Assembly: GCA_964502705.1 (NCBI GenBank)
Contig: CAZCXZ010000027.1
Location: 1-34,248 of the forward strand
Direction: 5' to 3'
Source: Berkiella sp964502705
GTDB lineage: Bacteria; Pseudomonadota; Gammaproteobacteria; Berkiellales; Berkiellaceae
DNA: 34,248 bases
A program made the translations under genes and the position numbers. Position 1 is the stretch's first letter. Every line of letters starts with the position of its first letter. The notes under the pieces are model-generated. The model did no database searches. It was not told the DNA's origin and worked only from the letters and a program-made list of their open reading frames with translations. Of the stretch, positions 14,621-22,735 are shown in pieces.

Positions 14621-17602
14621 ATGCCGAATCCACCAATAAAAAATCCCACCATCGAAAACGTTAAAAAATACCTCCATGAGAATGAGGATGTGCGTGTCAT
14701 TGTCATGGATATTGATGATACAACGCTTGGTGCACGTATACGTGCAAATGGCACGGAGGAATTTTACGTTTTAAACGAAAAAGCATTAGCTAATTCACTT
14801 AAAGGTCATGTGTTGGTATTTGCTACCGATGGCCTCTCAGACGAAAAAACCAAAGTACTCGCTAATTTTGCAAAAAAACATGAATTATTGTTTTGCCCTG
14901 AATTAATGCGCTCTAATGCAGAACTTAGCCAAGCAAGAAAGGCTGCAGAGTTTCTCGGTCGTCGAGGTGGTGCTGTTTACCCAATTACTGTGCCTGCACC
15001 AAAAGCTGAATTTGCCGATTCAAAAGAAGACTTTACGCTCACAATGGCAGTTCAAGATGGTTATGATGAGGCGGTGACACTGGATACACCGATTAAGTGC
15101 ACATTGAGTTCACCAAACCATTTACATGAAATTGAATTTGTGGTGCCGTTAAATAATTTAGTGCAAGGAAAAGCATTTCATTTTCCATTGCTTTATCAAA
15201 AACTGGGTATCATGCCAAAAACAGCAAACCCGGAACATGTTCGTGCGCACAAAGGGAATGAAATGGTTACACGCCAAGTGGACTACTATGACGACAAAAT
15301 GGGATTTGTTGAACAAGCAGCGCCTTTTGTTGATGGAACACACCATACATGCGTTGCTGCGTCTATTCGTGATAAATCCAACATCAATAAAAGCTTTAGT
15401 AAACAACTGAGTGCATTAGATAACGTGGTGAATAAAGGCAAAATAGCCGCAGAAGATGTGTTCGTACTTTGGTCAGCAATAGGTGATGTTAAGGAAGGAT
15501 TACCTATTGAATTTCTTAATGATAATGCATTCTTATTAAATGCATTTGAAAAATTAGATGCAGCCATTTTAGCCCTTCTTGAACCTAATGACCAATCAAG
15601 CTTTCGTACCTTCATGTCATTATTCAGAGACAGACAACAACTGTCACCTGATGAAAAGAAAAAACTTGATGACTTAGGTATGAACGGGCAAAAGCGTTTA
15701 AAAATAAATCCTTTAAGTAAAGAAGGTATTCAAAGGGTATTTCAAGATCAGCAGGTTATACAACGTTTGCATGAATTAAAAGCCGCTTTTACGCAATTTA
15801 CTCAAAACGGTAACGAGCATGCGCAAAAATATGCAGATGGCTATTTAGAATCGTTGCCGGTTGAACAACCAAAGAAAAAATCCGCTTTTAGTAATGTTAG
15901 AAGTAAATTTTCAAAGAAACCAAAAATACAAGCTGAAGAGAAAGTTGCGCAAAGTTCAAATATTCGCTTGCCAGGTGGCTCTCAGATTGTGGTAGGGAAC
16001 ATGGTCGAAAAGCTTGAAGGTAAAATGATTGTTGATCCCGCTAATGCTAAGACAATGGATGGTAATGGTGGTGTGTCAGGTGCTATTAAAGCGTATTACG
16101 AGAAAAATGGTAAACTTAAGGAGTATGAAGCAGATATCCATAAAGTAAAACCCACAAATGGCTTTGTATGTCCTAACGGCGAAGTGCGATTTACGAACAC
16201 AGCCGGTATCGACATTGTACACACTTCAGTGCCTGATTTGCGTGAAAAGGAAAATCGCGTTAAAGGCACGAAACACGAAGCCACCGATGAAGCGAAACAA
16301 AAGATGTTTGATGCCTATTATCATGCATTTGAATATGCCCATCTTCATCAAGTCGAGCATGCTAAATCGTTAGATTGCCCGCTGTTAGGTGCTGGTATTT
16401 TTGAATGGCCTCCACAAGTATCAGCTGAAATAGCAGGTCGCGCACTACAAGCCTTTCGAACGGCTTATGCTGATGGATTACAGATCAATATTTGTATGCG
16501 ACCAACTGATTTCAACGAAAAATTTACTCAGCAAAGTCTTGTAACTGCCCTTCAAAGCGGTATAGAAAATCAAGCGACCCAACCATTGACACCTTCTGGA
16601 ATGTCGCAATTTGAGATAAAAGATTACATGGATATGCGCCGACAGCTCTCAGCGGTATCAATAGAGGCCTTACAGCAACATTATAATCAGTATGTCGCAG
16701 CGGGTAGAGTTAAAAGTCCCAATGATGCGTTACTTATCGAAATGTTAAAAGAAGGCTTTTCTAAAATTACTGATGGAGGAAAGCGGATTGATGCTCGCAG
16801 AGATCCACTCATGGCTTTTGCATTAATTAGTACACTTAAAAACCAATGTGACACAGAAGGTAATCAACAAGGTTCACCGGCTTTTATAAAAATGTGTAAC
16901 GATTATCAAGACAAAATAGCAGTCTTGATTGAACCTGAAATGTTAAAAAGGTATGCCAAAGACAAGAAATATATTGCATCATTGTATGACATATTAAATA
17001 TGCCAACCGTGCCCAATACTCAGCCATCTGCTCCGCCGTTTACTCAGTCCGAAGTAAATTTGCAAGATCAACCACCTAGACCATCAGCTCCACTGCAATC
17101 AGAAGCAAATTTGCTATCTCCACCGCCTAGACCTTCAATATCACCTAACCAAGAGCAATCAATCAATCGGCCACGTAATTTACAATATTCACAGATGTTA
17201 CCAAGGCAAGGCTCTCTTTCAAATATTACTGCCCCTCAGCCTGAACGCAATTATCCTGATCTTGCCGGTTTAAACCTTCCCATAGATCAGCCGTCGATTG
17301 AAAAATCACCTATTCAGGCAACGATACAAAGTCTTCGAAAGGGACTTGAAGCAGTGAATGTTAAAGACTCAGTAAGCGATACATCGCGTGAGATCATCGA
17401 GTCTTTAATTGGCGAGTTAGAAAGGCTTGATAAGGGGGGGGAGAATATTAACAAAAAGACCGAGCTTGCAGATGCTTTGCTTAAAAAAGCAGAGGGTGAG
17501 GCCATAATGAAAAATGGGGGTGAGGCTGCAGCAAACATCATTCATGCGATATCAGAGCCTAAACCAACTCAACCAGAAAATTCGAGATCATTAAAACGTT
17601 AA
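14621..17602 (+). CDS. Large HAD-like plus macro-domain protein, candidate host-directed effector
   Basis: The 993-residue protein has no signal peptide or membrane segment. The N-terminus looks like a HAD-fold phosphatase: motif I D30-I-D32-D-T34, motif II in VLVFATDG (about 67-74), and a motif IV-like DYYDDK at 221-226. A poorly conserved helical region follows. At about 455-628 lies a macro domain (ADP-ribose binding): DPANAKTMDGNGGVSGAI at 472-489 and PLLGAGIF at 587-594. The Asp of hydrolytic MacroD enzymes (GGVDGAI) is Ser486 here. Residues about 795-860 are proline-rich with two PSAP motifs (802-805, 821-824). The last 110 residues are helical and charged. The start is ATG 14621 (GGAG 8 nt upstream); GTG 14612 is an alternative. 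Secretion is inference. Confidence 0.8.
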   Translation: MPNPPIKNPTIENVKKYLHENEDVRVIVMDIDDTTLGARIRANGTEEFYVLNEKALANSLKGHVLVFATDGLSDEKTKVLANFAKKHELLFCPELMRSNAELSQARKAAEFLGRRGGAVYPITVPAPKAEFADSKEDFTLTMAVQDGYDEAVTLDTPIKCTLSSPNHLHEIEFVVPLNNLVQGKAFHFPLLYQKLGIMPKTANPEHVRAHKGNEMVTRQVDYYDDKMGFVEQAAPFVDGTHHTCVAASIRDKSNINKSFSKQLSALDNVVNKGKIAAEDVFVLWSAIGDVKEGLPIEFLNDNAFLLNAFEKLDAAILALLEPNDQSSFRTFMSLFRDRQQLSPDEKKKLDDLGMNGQKRLKINPLSKEGIQRVFQDQQVIQRLHELKAAFTQFTQNGNEHAQKYADGYLESLPVEQPKKKSAFSNVRSKFSKKPKIQAEEKVAQSSNIRLPGGSQIVVGNMVEKLEGKMIVDPANAKTMDGNGGVSGAIKAYYEKNGKLKEYEADIHKVKPTNGFVCPNGEVRFTNTAGIDIVHTSVPDLREKENRVKGTKHEATDEAKQKMFDAYYHAFEYAHLHQVEHAKSLDCPLLGAGIFEWPPQVSAEIAGRALQAFRTAYADGLQINICMRPTDFNEKFTQQSLVTALQSGIENQATQPLTPSGMSQFEIKDYMDMRRQLSAVSIEALQQHYNQYVAAGRVKSPNDALLIEMLKEGFSKITDGGKRIDARRDPLMAFALISTLKNQCDTEGNQQGSPAFIKMCNDYQDKIAVLIEPEMLKRYAKDKKYIASLYDILNMPTVPNTQPSAPPFTQSEVNLQDQPPRPSAPLQSEANLLSPPPRPSISPNQEQSINRPRNLQYSQMLPRQGSLSNITAPQPERNYPDLAGLNLPIDQPSIEKSPIQATIQSLRKGLEAVNVKDSVSDTSREIIESLIGELERLDKGGENINKKTELADALLKKAEGEAIMKNGGEAAANIIHAISEPKPTQPENSRSLKR

Positions 17603-17642
17603 TAAACCGTAAAACGTGTAATATCTCCTCTTCAAATCATCA

Positions 17643-17676
17643 GACTGGATGGAACTAATTACTGTTTCATCCAGTC
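17643..17676 (+). terminator. Hairpin between the macro and kinase genes
   Basis: GACTGGATG (17643-17651) pairs with CATCCAGTC (17668-17676). GAAC/GTTT extends the stem inward by four pairs, one of them G-U, around an 8-nt loop. No U-tract follows. It may end the macro-protein transcript, so the kinase gene may have its own promoter, which I could not identify. Confidence 0.5.
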
Positions 17677-17727
17677 GAAACAATAAGTTTGATTTAGGCC
17701 ATTTAATTTCCTTTGCTGGAGCAGCAT

Positions 17728-19665
17728 ATGCCCAAGCCAACCAAGCGAATCCACCCGAAGCTAAAAGACGACGACAGTCATAGGCAGGGATACTTGCTTG
17801 GTCAAAAAGCGAATAACTATGTACGTCAGCTGCAACTAGAACATGCCATTTCGCAAATTCATCAGGGGAAAAAAGCCAAACCATTAACCAACCAATTACT
17901 TCTTCCTGGAAAGCAACACCCTGATTTAACATGGCCAGTTTATATTGGTGAAAAGGGTGAAGCGATAGCGATTTATACCGAAGGAAAATTGGGCAGAGGC
18001 GCTTATGGTGGCGTTTTTGTTGGTGTGAATCTGGATACCGGTGAGCCACGTGCAGTTAAAATTCAATTTCCCAAAAATGATCTTGACCTCGGTAACATTC
18101 GAGATGAAGAATCCGTTCTGGCGACATTAGGTCGATTTGGTGATCGTTTTGAAATTAAGGACTCCGATATTGCTGTCGACTTTGTAGAAAACGACCATCT
18201 AAAAAGAATACAAGGTTTATCTAACCCCTTCGTGGTACTAAAGCTGCTTTGTGAAGCCGACTTTAAAAAATTAATTGCGAGCGGAGAACCTGGCAAATTG
18301 GTTGATTCCTTGTTTGAAAATATTACATCCATTTACAGCCAAGATTTTGCACGTTTTAAAATTGAATTTCTAGCAAATGGTGGTGAGCGATTTATCGATA
18401 AAGAGTTGGGGATGGATCCTGTGTTGTTTTTAAAAAATATGGATTTGGCTGATTTTAAAAAATTCATGACCGATTATTATGAGTATTTTGTTGCTGATTT
18501 AACTGAAGATATCGAAAATATTAATGAGTTTATAGAGATTGGTTCTCAAGATTTAGCTTGGGGCGTCAATTTAGTTGATTATAAAGAACAAGAATATTCC
18601 GATCTGGAAAAATTAGATGTTGCTATTAAAGTGTTAGAGAAAATTGATGAACTACATCAATTTCAAAGTACGGATGTGCCTCATGGACTTGTACATCGTG
18701 ATATCAAATCCGCAAACATCATGTGGGATGAGGCTACCCAAACACCTACCATAGTTGATATGGGCTTTACACGCCCGATGGATGCTAACCACCAATTAGT
18801 TGATAAAAAACTACGGGGAACGCCATGTGCGATTGCTCCAGAGGCCATTATTGCACTCGCCAATCATCAATCGCCTGTTTATAGTGCTAAAACAGATATG
18901 TATGCTGCTGGTGTCGTGCTGTTAGAACTCTATTCAAATAATCAGGTTGAAATTCCTTTTCAACAAGAAGAAGGTTATGAAATGGGGGCTTATGAGCAAG
19001 CATTGGAAATTAAGAAAAGCATCAGTGGAAATCCTTCTTATTCAGGGCTTCCTCCGGTATTAGAAAAAGCGGCTACCGATGTATTGCAACAAGATGTTGA
19101 GGACCCATTAAAATCGATTTATGCAACCATCAAGAGAATGATTGAAGTCAATCCCAATCAACGTGCAACCTTTAGCGAAGCCATTCAAGCGCTTAAACAA
19201 GTGAGAGCGGAATTTACTCAAAACGCGACGGTAGTGCCAACCTCACCTCCACAGCCCTCGCGGTCGAATTCACAAATGTCACCGGTACCGCCGTTGCCAG
19301 ATGAATATAAAGAGAAAAAGAATTTACTGGATGATGCCATTCAACAAATAAGAGATTTAGCCCAACAAATTCAGGATGAGCCCGAAGCAAAAAGAGCGGG
19401 TAGCCGCAAAGCGCTTTTGAGTCGAGCGCCAACGCCCAAAATGGCAGCCATTAGTGAAATAAACCATGTGTTGCGTCAATTTGTTGCGTTGCGCACTCAG
19501 GATGAGATCACAGATCATCAAATTCAAAAATTAATAACAAACTTTGTCGCCAAATCAAAACTGACAAGCCTGCATAAAGAGCAATTACTTGCAATACAAA
19601 CGGATCTTCAATCGGCAATCAAAGAGCCAAATAAAGAAAATCGAAGTGATAAATCATTGAAATGA
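17728..19665 (+). CDS. Hanks-type Ser/Thr protein kinase, candidate host-directed effector
   Basis: The 645-residue protein carries a eukaryote-like kinase domain (about 85-500). The glycine loop is GRGAYGG at 89-95, the ATP lysine K111 in AVKIQ, the catalytic loop HRDIKSAN with D325, the metal motif DMG (D344) in place of DFG, then GTPCAIAPE and DMYAAGVVLLELYS. All key catalytic residues are present. From K111 to D325 is about 214 residues, roughly 100 more than usual, so the N-lobe to C-lobe region contains an insertion. No PASTA repeats or membrane segment are seen, unlike envelope PknB kinases. A Pro/Ser linker leads to a helical C-terminal region. ATG 17728 has GGAG 6 nt upstream. It ends 7 nt before the convergent GGDEF gene. 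Confidence 0.85.
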   Translation: MPKPTKRIHPKLKDDDSHRQGYLLGQKANNYVRQLQLEHAISQIHQGKKAKPLTNQLLLPGKQHPDLTWPVYIGEKGEAIAIYTEGKLGRGAYGGVFVGVNLDTGEPRAVKIQFPKNDLDLGNIRDEESVLATLGRFGDRFEIKDSDIAVDFVENDHLKRIQGLSNPFVVLKLLCEADFKKLIASGEPGKLVDSLFENITSIYSQDFARFKIEFLANGGERFIDKELGMDPVLFLKNMDLADFKKFMTDYYEYFVADLTEDIENINEFIEIGSQDLAWGVNLVDYKEQEYSDLEKLDVAIKVLEKIDELHQFQSTDVPHGLVHRDIKSANIMWDEATQTPTIVDMGFTRPMDANHQLVDKKLRGTPCAIAPEAIIALANHQSPVYSAKTDMYAAGVVLLELYSNNQVEIPFQQEEGYEMGAYEQALEIKKSISGNPSYSGLPPVLEKAATDVLQQDVEDPLKSIYATIKRMIEVNPNQRATFSEAIQALKQVRAEFTQNATVVPTSPPQPSRSNSQMSPVPPLPDEYKEKKNLLDDAIQQIRDLAQQIQDEPEAKRAGSRKALLSRAPTPKMAAISEINHVLRQFVALRTQDEITDHQIQKLITNFVAKSKLTSLHKEQLLAIQTDLQSAIKEPNKENRSDKSLK

Positions 19666-19672
19666 TAGGTAG

Positions 19673-20539
19673 TTACAACTGCACTATCTGATTCTTACCA
19701 TTATTTTTAGCTGCATATAACGCGCTGTCCATTCTTTGAAATAACGATTCATAAGTATCAGCTTGCTTAAAATGCGCTAATCCGATACTCACCGTAACGT
19801 GAATAGGTTTTTGTTCAAATAAGAACTCATGATGTTCAACTTGTTGCCGAATGCGCTCAGCAACTTGGAATGCACCGGCTACAGAACTTTGGCTTAATAG
19901 TAAGATAAATTCGTCACCGGCATAACGAAATGCATAATCAGAATGTCTTTGTTGTTGTCTTAAAAGTTGTCCCATTTCACGCAAAATGGCGTCGCCAGCT
20001 AAATGTCCTTTTGAATCATTAATTTGTTTAAAGTCATCGATATCCAGTATCAATAAGGTAAATGCGCTTTGGTGGCGTTCAGCCATCGCCATTTCTCTGC
20101 GAATGGTTTGATCAAATAAAGAGCGATTACCTAACTGGGTTAATGGGCAAGTCACTGAATGGATCACCACTTCATGATAAGAGATTGCGTTACGCAAAGG
20201 ATAAATCAATTGCGAGAGTGCATTTTCAATTTTCTGACGTTCATCGTCAGAAAAAACACTGGATTTTGTAAACTTGATTTCACCCAGCGCATCATCATGG
20301 TGCGCTAATGAAAATTCTGCTGCAAACGGTTGTTCGGTGCCAATCGCGAGACGGTGGCTGGTTTGTGGATTGGTAAACTGAAAATGATGATAGCCAACTT
20401 GTGCTTGCAGTACTTGGTGAAAGCGTTTCAACAAGTCATAAACATCCAAGGTGGTCTGTAAAACCTGTCCGAGCGCAACGGGCTCGGACGCATAATCTTG
20501 CGCGACAATAATATGGGGCTGAAGCGGTGCTTGGCCCAT
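19673..20539 (-). CDS. Diguanylate cyclase (GGDEF domain), soluble
   Basis: Likely makes cyclic di-GMP from two GTP. The protein has 288 residues from ATG 20539, which has AGGA 8 nt upstream; ATG 20548 lies directly on that site and is less likely. The N-terminal half (about 1-120) looks like a small GAF-like sensor domain without membrane segments. The catalytic domain runs from about 125. The signature is AGDEF at 207-211, a variant compatible with activity. An inhibitory-site motif RxxD (R198-H-S-D201) lies exactly five residues before it, so product feedback is expected. LDIDDFKQIND, the metal/GTP motif, is intact. The signal sensed is unknown. Confidence 0.92.
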   Translation of the reverse strand: MGQAPLQPHIIVAQDYASEPVALGQVLQTTLDVYDLLKRFHQVLQAQVGYHHFQFTNPQTSHRLAIGTEQPFAAEFSLAHHDDALGEIKFTKSSVFSDDERQKIENALSQLIYPLRNAISYHEVVIHSVTCPLTQLGNRSLFDQTIRREMAMAERHQSAFTLLILDIDDFKQINDSKGHLAGDAILREMGQLLRQQQRHSDYAFRYAGDEFILLLSQSSVAGAFQVAERIRQQVEHHEFLFEQKPIHVTVSIGLAHFKQADTYESLFQRMDSALYAAKNNGKNQIVQL

Positions 20540-20561
20540 AGAACACATCCTGTGTGGCGAA

Positions 20562-20588
20562 AAGCTTTACCTTATTATAGTAAAGCTT
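20562..20588 (-). terminator. Hairpin at the end of the SDR gene
   Basis: A perfect 9-bp stem AAGCTTTAC (20562-20570) / GTAAAGCTT (20580-20588) has the TAA stop of the SDR gene (20575-20577) in its loop. On the - strand only three T follow. It could end the ubiG-to-SDR unit ahead of the cyclase gene. Confidence 0.45.
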
Positions 20589-21339
20589 CTTCCATTTGAG
20601 CGGGAGCCGTTAAAGAGAAGATTTTGCCTCTGATTGCCGCCGCTTCTGGGCTGAGCAAATGAACATAATAAGGCATCAAATCTTCGGGGGCAGTAAAAGT
20701 GGCGGGATCAATCGCAGGATAAGCGTTAAGGCGCAAAGCGGTGCGTACAATGCCAGGGTTCACGCAATTCACTCGAATGCCTGTATTATTTTCCAGTTCT
20801 TCGTGCCAGGTTTTAGCAAGGGCTGCTATCCCATGTTTACTTGCAGCATAAGCACCCCAATAGGCTTTGGCTTCGTGTGCTTCTTGTGCACCGGTAAACA
20901 AAATGGAAGCATTGGCACTTTTTCTTAGTAAAGGCAGCAGTGCCTGTGTTAATAAAAAAGGCACATTCAGATTGAGCTGGATCACTTCAATCCATTTGGC
21001 AGGTGGCATCAACTCAAGTGGGGTAATGGGGCCTGTGATCGCGGCATTGTGTACAACGGCATCTAGACGACCAAACATTTGTTCAATGCTTTGGGCTAAT
21101 TCAGCTGCATTATTGGGATCTAATCGCAAGAGATTTAAAGGATGCAGTGCGGGTTCTGGATAACCATTGCTGGTGATTTCATCGTAAACGCTTTCAAGGT
21201 TTTTTAAGGTTTTACTTATCAGAATGGTGGTTGCACCATGCTTTGCAGCGGCAACAGCCAATGCACGACCAATACCTTTACCTGCGCCAGTGATTAAGAT
21301 CACTTGATCTTGTAAACAATGGGGGGACAACTTATCCAT
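20575..21339 (-). CDS. Short-chain dehydrogenase/reductase, YciK family
   Basis: The 254-residue Rossmann protein resembles E. coli YciK and the SDR next to ubiG/mupP in Pseudomonas. The NAD(P)-binding TGAGKGIG is at 17-24, HNAA at 97-100, and the catalytic pair is Y164/K168 in YAASK. By alignment to YciK (FTSSS…WGAYAASK) the catalytic Ser position, 13 residues before the Tyr, is Ala151 (FTGAQE). The active site is therefore incomplete by the standard SDR rule, though the flanking sequence is well conserved. Substrate unknown. Its start overlaps the end of the upstream gene by 8 nt, indicating cotranscription. Confidence 0.9.
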   Translation of the reverse strand: MDKLSPHCLQDQVILITGAGKGIGRALAVAAAKHGATTILISKTLKNLESVYDEITSNGYPEPALHPLNLLRLDPNNAAELAQSIEQMFGRLDAVVHNAAITGPITPLELMPPAKWIEVIQLNLNVPFLLTQALLPLLRKSANASILFTGAQEAHEAKAYWGAYAASKHGIAALAKTWHEELENNTGIRVNCVNPGIVRTALRLNAYPAIDPATFTAPEDLMPYYVHLLSPEAAAIRGKIFSLTAPAQMEEALL

Positions 21340-22222
21340 GAACAGTCACCTTTTCGTTAATGAGTTTTTGTAAGGCGCGAAATCGTTGTTTTTCTTCGAG
21401 ATGACTGCGCCAAGCCAACCACCATTTTCTCAAAGGGGTTAAGCTGAATCGCTGATTCAATACATCAAAATTGGCATTTTCGATTTCATCTAAAAGGGCC
21501 ATATAGATTTTGGCTAGATGCAGCAGACTTGCTACTTTAAAACGATCGATTTCGGGTAAAGCAGCGAGGGCTTTCTCATAAAGTGTTCTTGCGCGATTTG
21601 CTTGACGATATAATAAAGACGCAATGAGATCTTGGGGCGTGTGATGTGATATCAAGGTTTGTTCGTTAATTTGAAAGAAAGCCAAATCGTCTTTTGCAAA
21701 TAACATCTGATTTTGGCTCAAGTCTTTACCAAAATAACGGATCCTATCAATCAGCTCTAAAATACCCCCGAGCTCTACGGCGAAGGCGCTAGTTTCTGGG
21801 TGAGTCGCTTTCATTACACGCGTCATCAGTAAGATCTTCAATCCTCCCATTTGGCGGCAATCAAGGTGTACCTCCTCCCATGTGTCCCAACGTTTTTGAT
21901 TCAATCTTGTCAGGGCGACAGCCAAGTACTGCTCGAAATAGGCTTCACTTAAATCGTAAGTATCGATAATGGGCAGTAATTGTTTGCTTAACGGGTGCTG
22001 GGGAATGCGCTGAAAGGTTCGTGCGATTTCTTCGCGCCACCAGCTAAGCTTTGCTGTTGCCACGGATTGTTCAAGGCTATTACCCATCAATCCGCTGATT
22101 TCTTGGAAAAATGCCGTTAAGCCATAACAGGCTTCTTGAACGCTAGGAGAGGCAAAAAGCAAAGCATAATAAAGGCTTTGGCCTCGTGAAAAAGCATTCG
22201 TTGTTAAGGGTATTTGGTTCAT
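21332..22222 (-). CDS. Squalene/phytoene synthase-like protein lacking canonical Asp motifs
   Basis: The 296-residue all-helical protein belongs to the squalene/phytoene synthase superfamily: the N-terminal YYALLFASPSVQEACYGLTAF segment, KLSWWREE at about 59, and the C-terminal FDVLNQRFSLTPLRKWWLAWR pattern. The first Asp-rich motif of true synthases (DDIxD) reads QEISGLM here. The second region (GGILELIDRIRYFGKDLS) is also degenerate. This resembles the NDUFAF6-like branch, whose members assist complex I assembly rather than make terpenes. No other carotenoid or hopanoid gene is nearby. ATG 22222 is followed downstream by the SDR gene with an 8-nt overlap. Enzymatic activity is doubtful. Confidence 0.85.
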   Translation of the reverse strand: MNQIPLTTNAFSRGQSLYYALLFASPSVQEACYGLTAFFQEISGLMGNSLEQSVATAKLSWWREEIARTFQRIPQHPLSKQLLPIIDTYDLSEAYFEQYLAVALTRLNQKRWDTWEEVHLDCRQMGGLKILLMTRVMKATHPETSAFAVELGGILELIDRIRYFGKDLSQNQMLFAKDDLAFFQINEQTLISHHTPQDLIASLLYRQANRARTLYEKALAALPEIDRFKVASLLHLAKIYMALLDEIENANFDVLNQRFSLTPLRKWWLAWRSHLEEKQRFRALQKLINEKVTVHG

Positions 22223-22264
22223 GGGGTGGAGTATAAAACGAAGCGGCTGCTGTAGGAACCTCTG

Positions 22265-22299
22265 GAGGAAACATTTGTTATTGAACTAAATATTTCCTC
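22265..22299 (-). terminator. Hairpin between the small ORF and the synthase-like gene
   Basis: GAGGAAACATTT (22265-22276) and AAATATTTCCTC (22288-22299) form an 11-of-12 stem with an 11-nt loop. It lies just after the small - strand gene and 43 nt before the synthase-like gene. It may be a partial terminator or an RNA-processing site; there is no clear U-tract. Confidence 0.4.
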
Positions 22300-22318
22300 T
22301 GTTGGCTATTTGTAAACG

Positions 22319-22498
22319 TTAGACTGCTGTAGATGATTCTAAACTAACGGGTTGTGATAAGGGTACTTCTTGGCTTACTTGGTGGTACTGCTCCAACTCT
22401 AAACGTAACTCTTGTCGGATTTGTTGCCAACGCAAATGTAACAAGGCCATTTGTAGGGACAGACCTTGCTCGCCTTTTTTTATTCTGAGCTCAGACAT
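22319..22498 (-). CDS. Small hypothetical protein, 59 residues
   Basis: Not recognised. ATG 22498 has a strong GAGAGG ribosome site 6 nt upstream, the main reason to believe it. A GTG extension to 22531 adds 11 residues but lacks such a site. The product begins MSELRIKKGEQGLSL, continues with an amphipathic helix rich in Leu, Gln, Arg and Trp (about 15-45), and ends in a Ser/Val/Pro-rich tail. It has no membrane segment. A promoter-like pair lies about 210 nt upstream. It could be a small regulator or a structural peptide; no function is claimed. Confidence 0.5.
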   Translation of the reverse strand: MSELRIKKGEQGLSLQMALLHLRWQQIRQELRLELEQYHQVSQEVPLSQPVSLESSTAV

Positions 22499-22707
22499 TC
22501 GAACCTCTCTGCTTCCTTGCGAAAAAACCACTTCCTAAACTTCCGTTTTGTTTGAACCTTCGGTGCCCACTAACTGTCCAACACGTTCAAGCTCAACAGT
22601 GTGTATTTTGAGACATGAATGCATGATCGGTAGAGAGAAGAACACTGAAAGGCTTGTGCGAGATATCTCTATGCTTGGTGAGATGAAACCGCAAAATGAT
22701 AAGAAGC

Positions 22708-22735
22708 AGTATAGTAGAGGTCGGAGGGAATTCAA
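22708..22735 (-). promoter_or_regulatory. Possible - strand promoter in the 22499-22767 spacer
   Basis: Read on the - strand: TTGAAT (22730-22735), 16 bp, TATACT (22708-22713). It would transcribe the 59-residue ORF with a leader of about 200 nt, and possibly the synthase-like and SDR genes. I see no convincing gene in the 269-nt spacer itself; the short frames there lack ribosome sites. A small RNA could begin here. Confidence 0.45.

Noticed and set aside
19663..19687. GATAG…CTATC imperfect hairpin between the convergent kinase and GGDEF genes
   Set aside because: The stem is broken by mismatches and too weak to call a terminator, though termination must occur near here.
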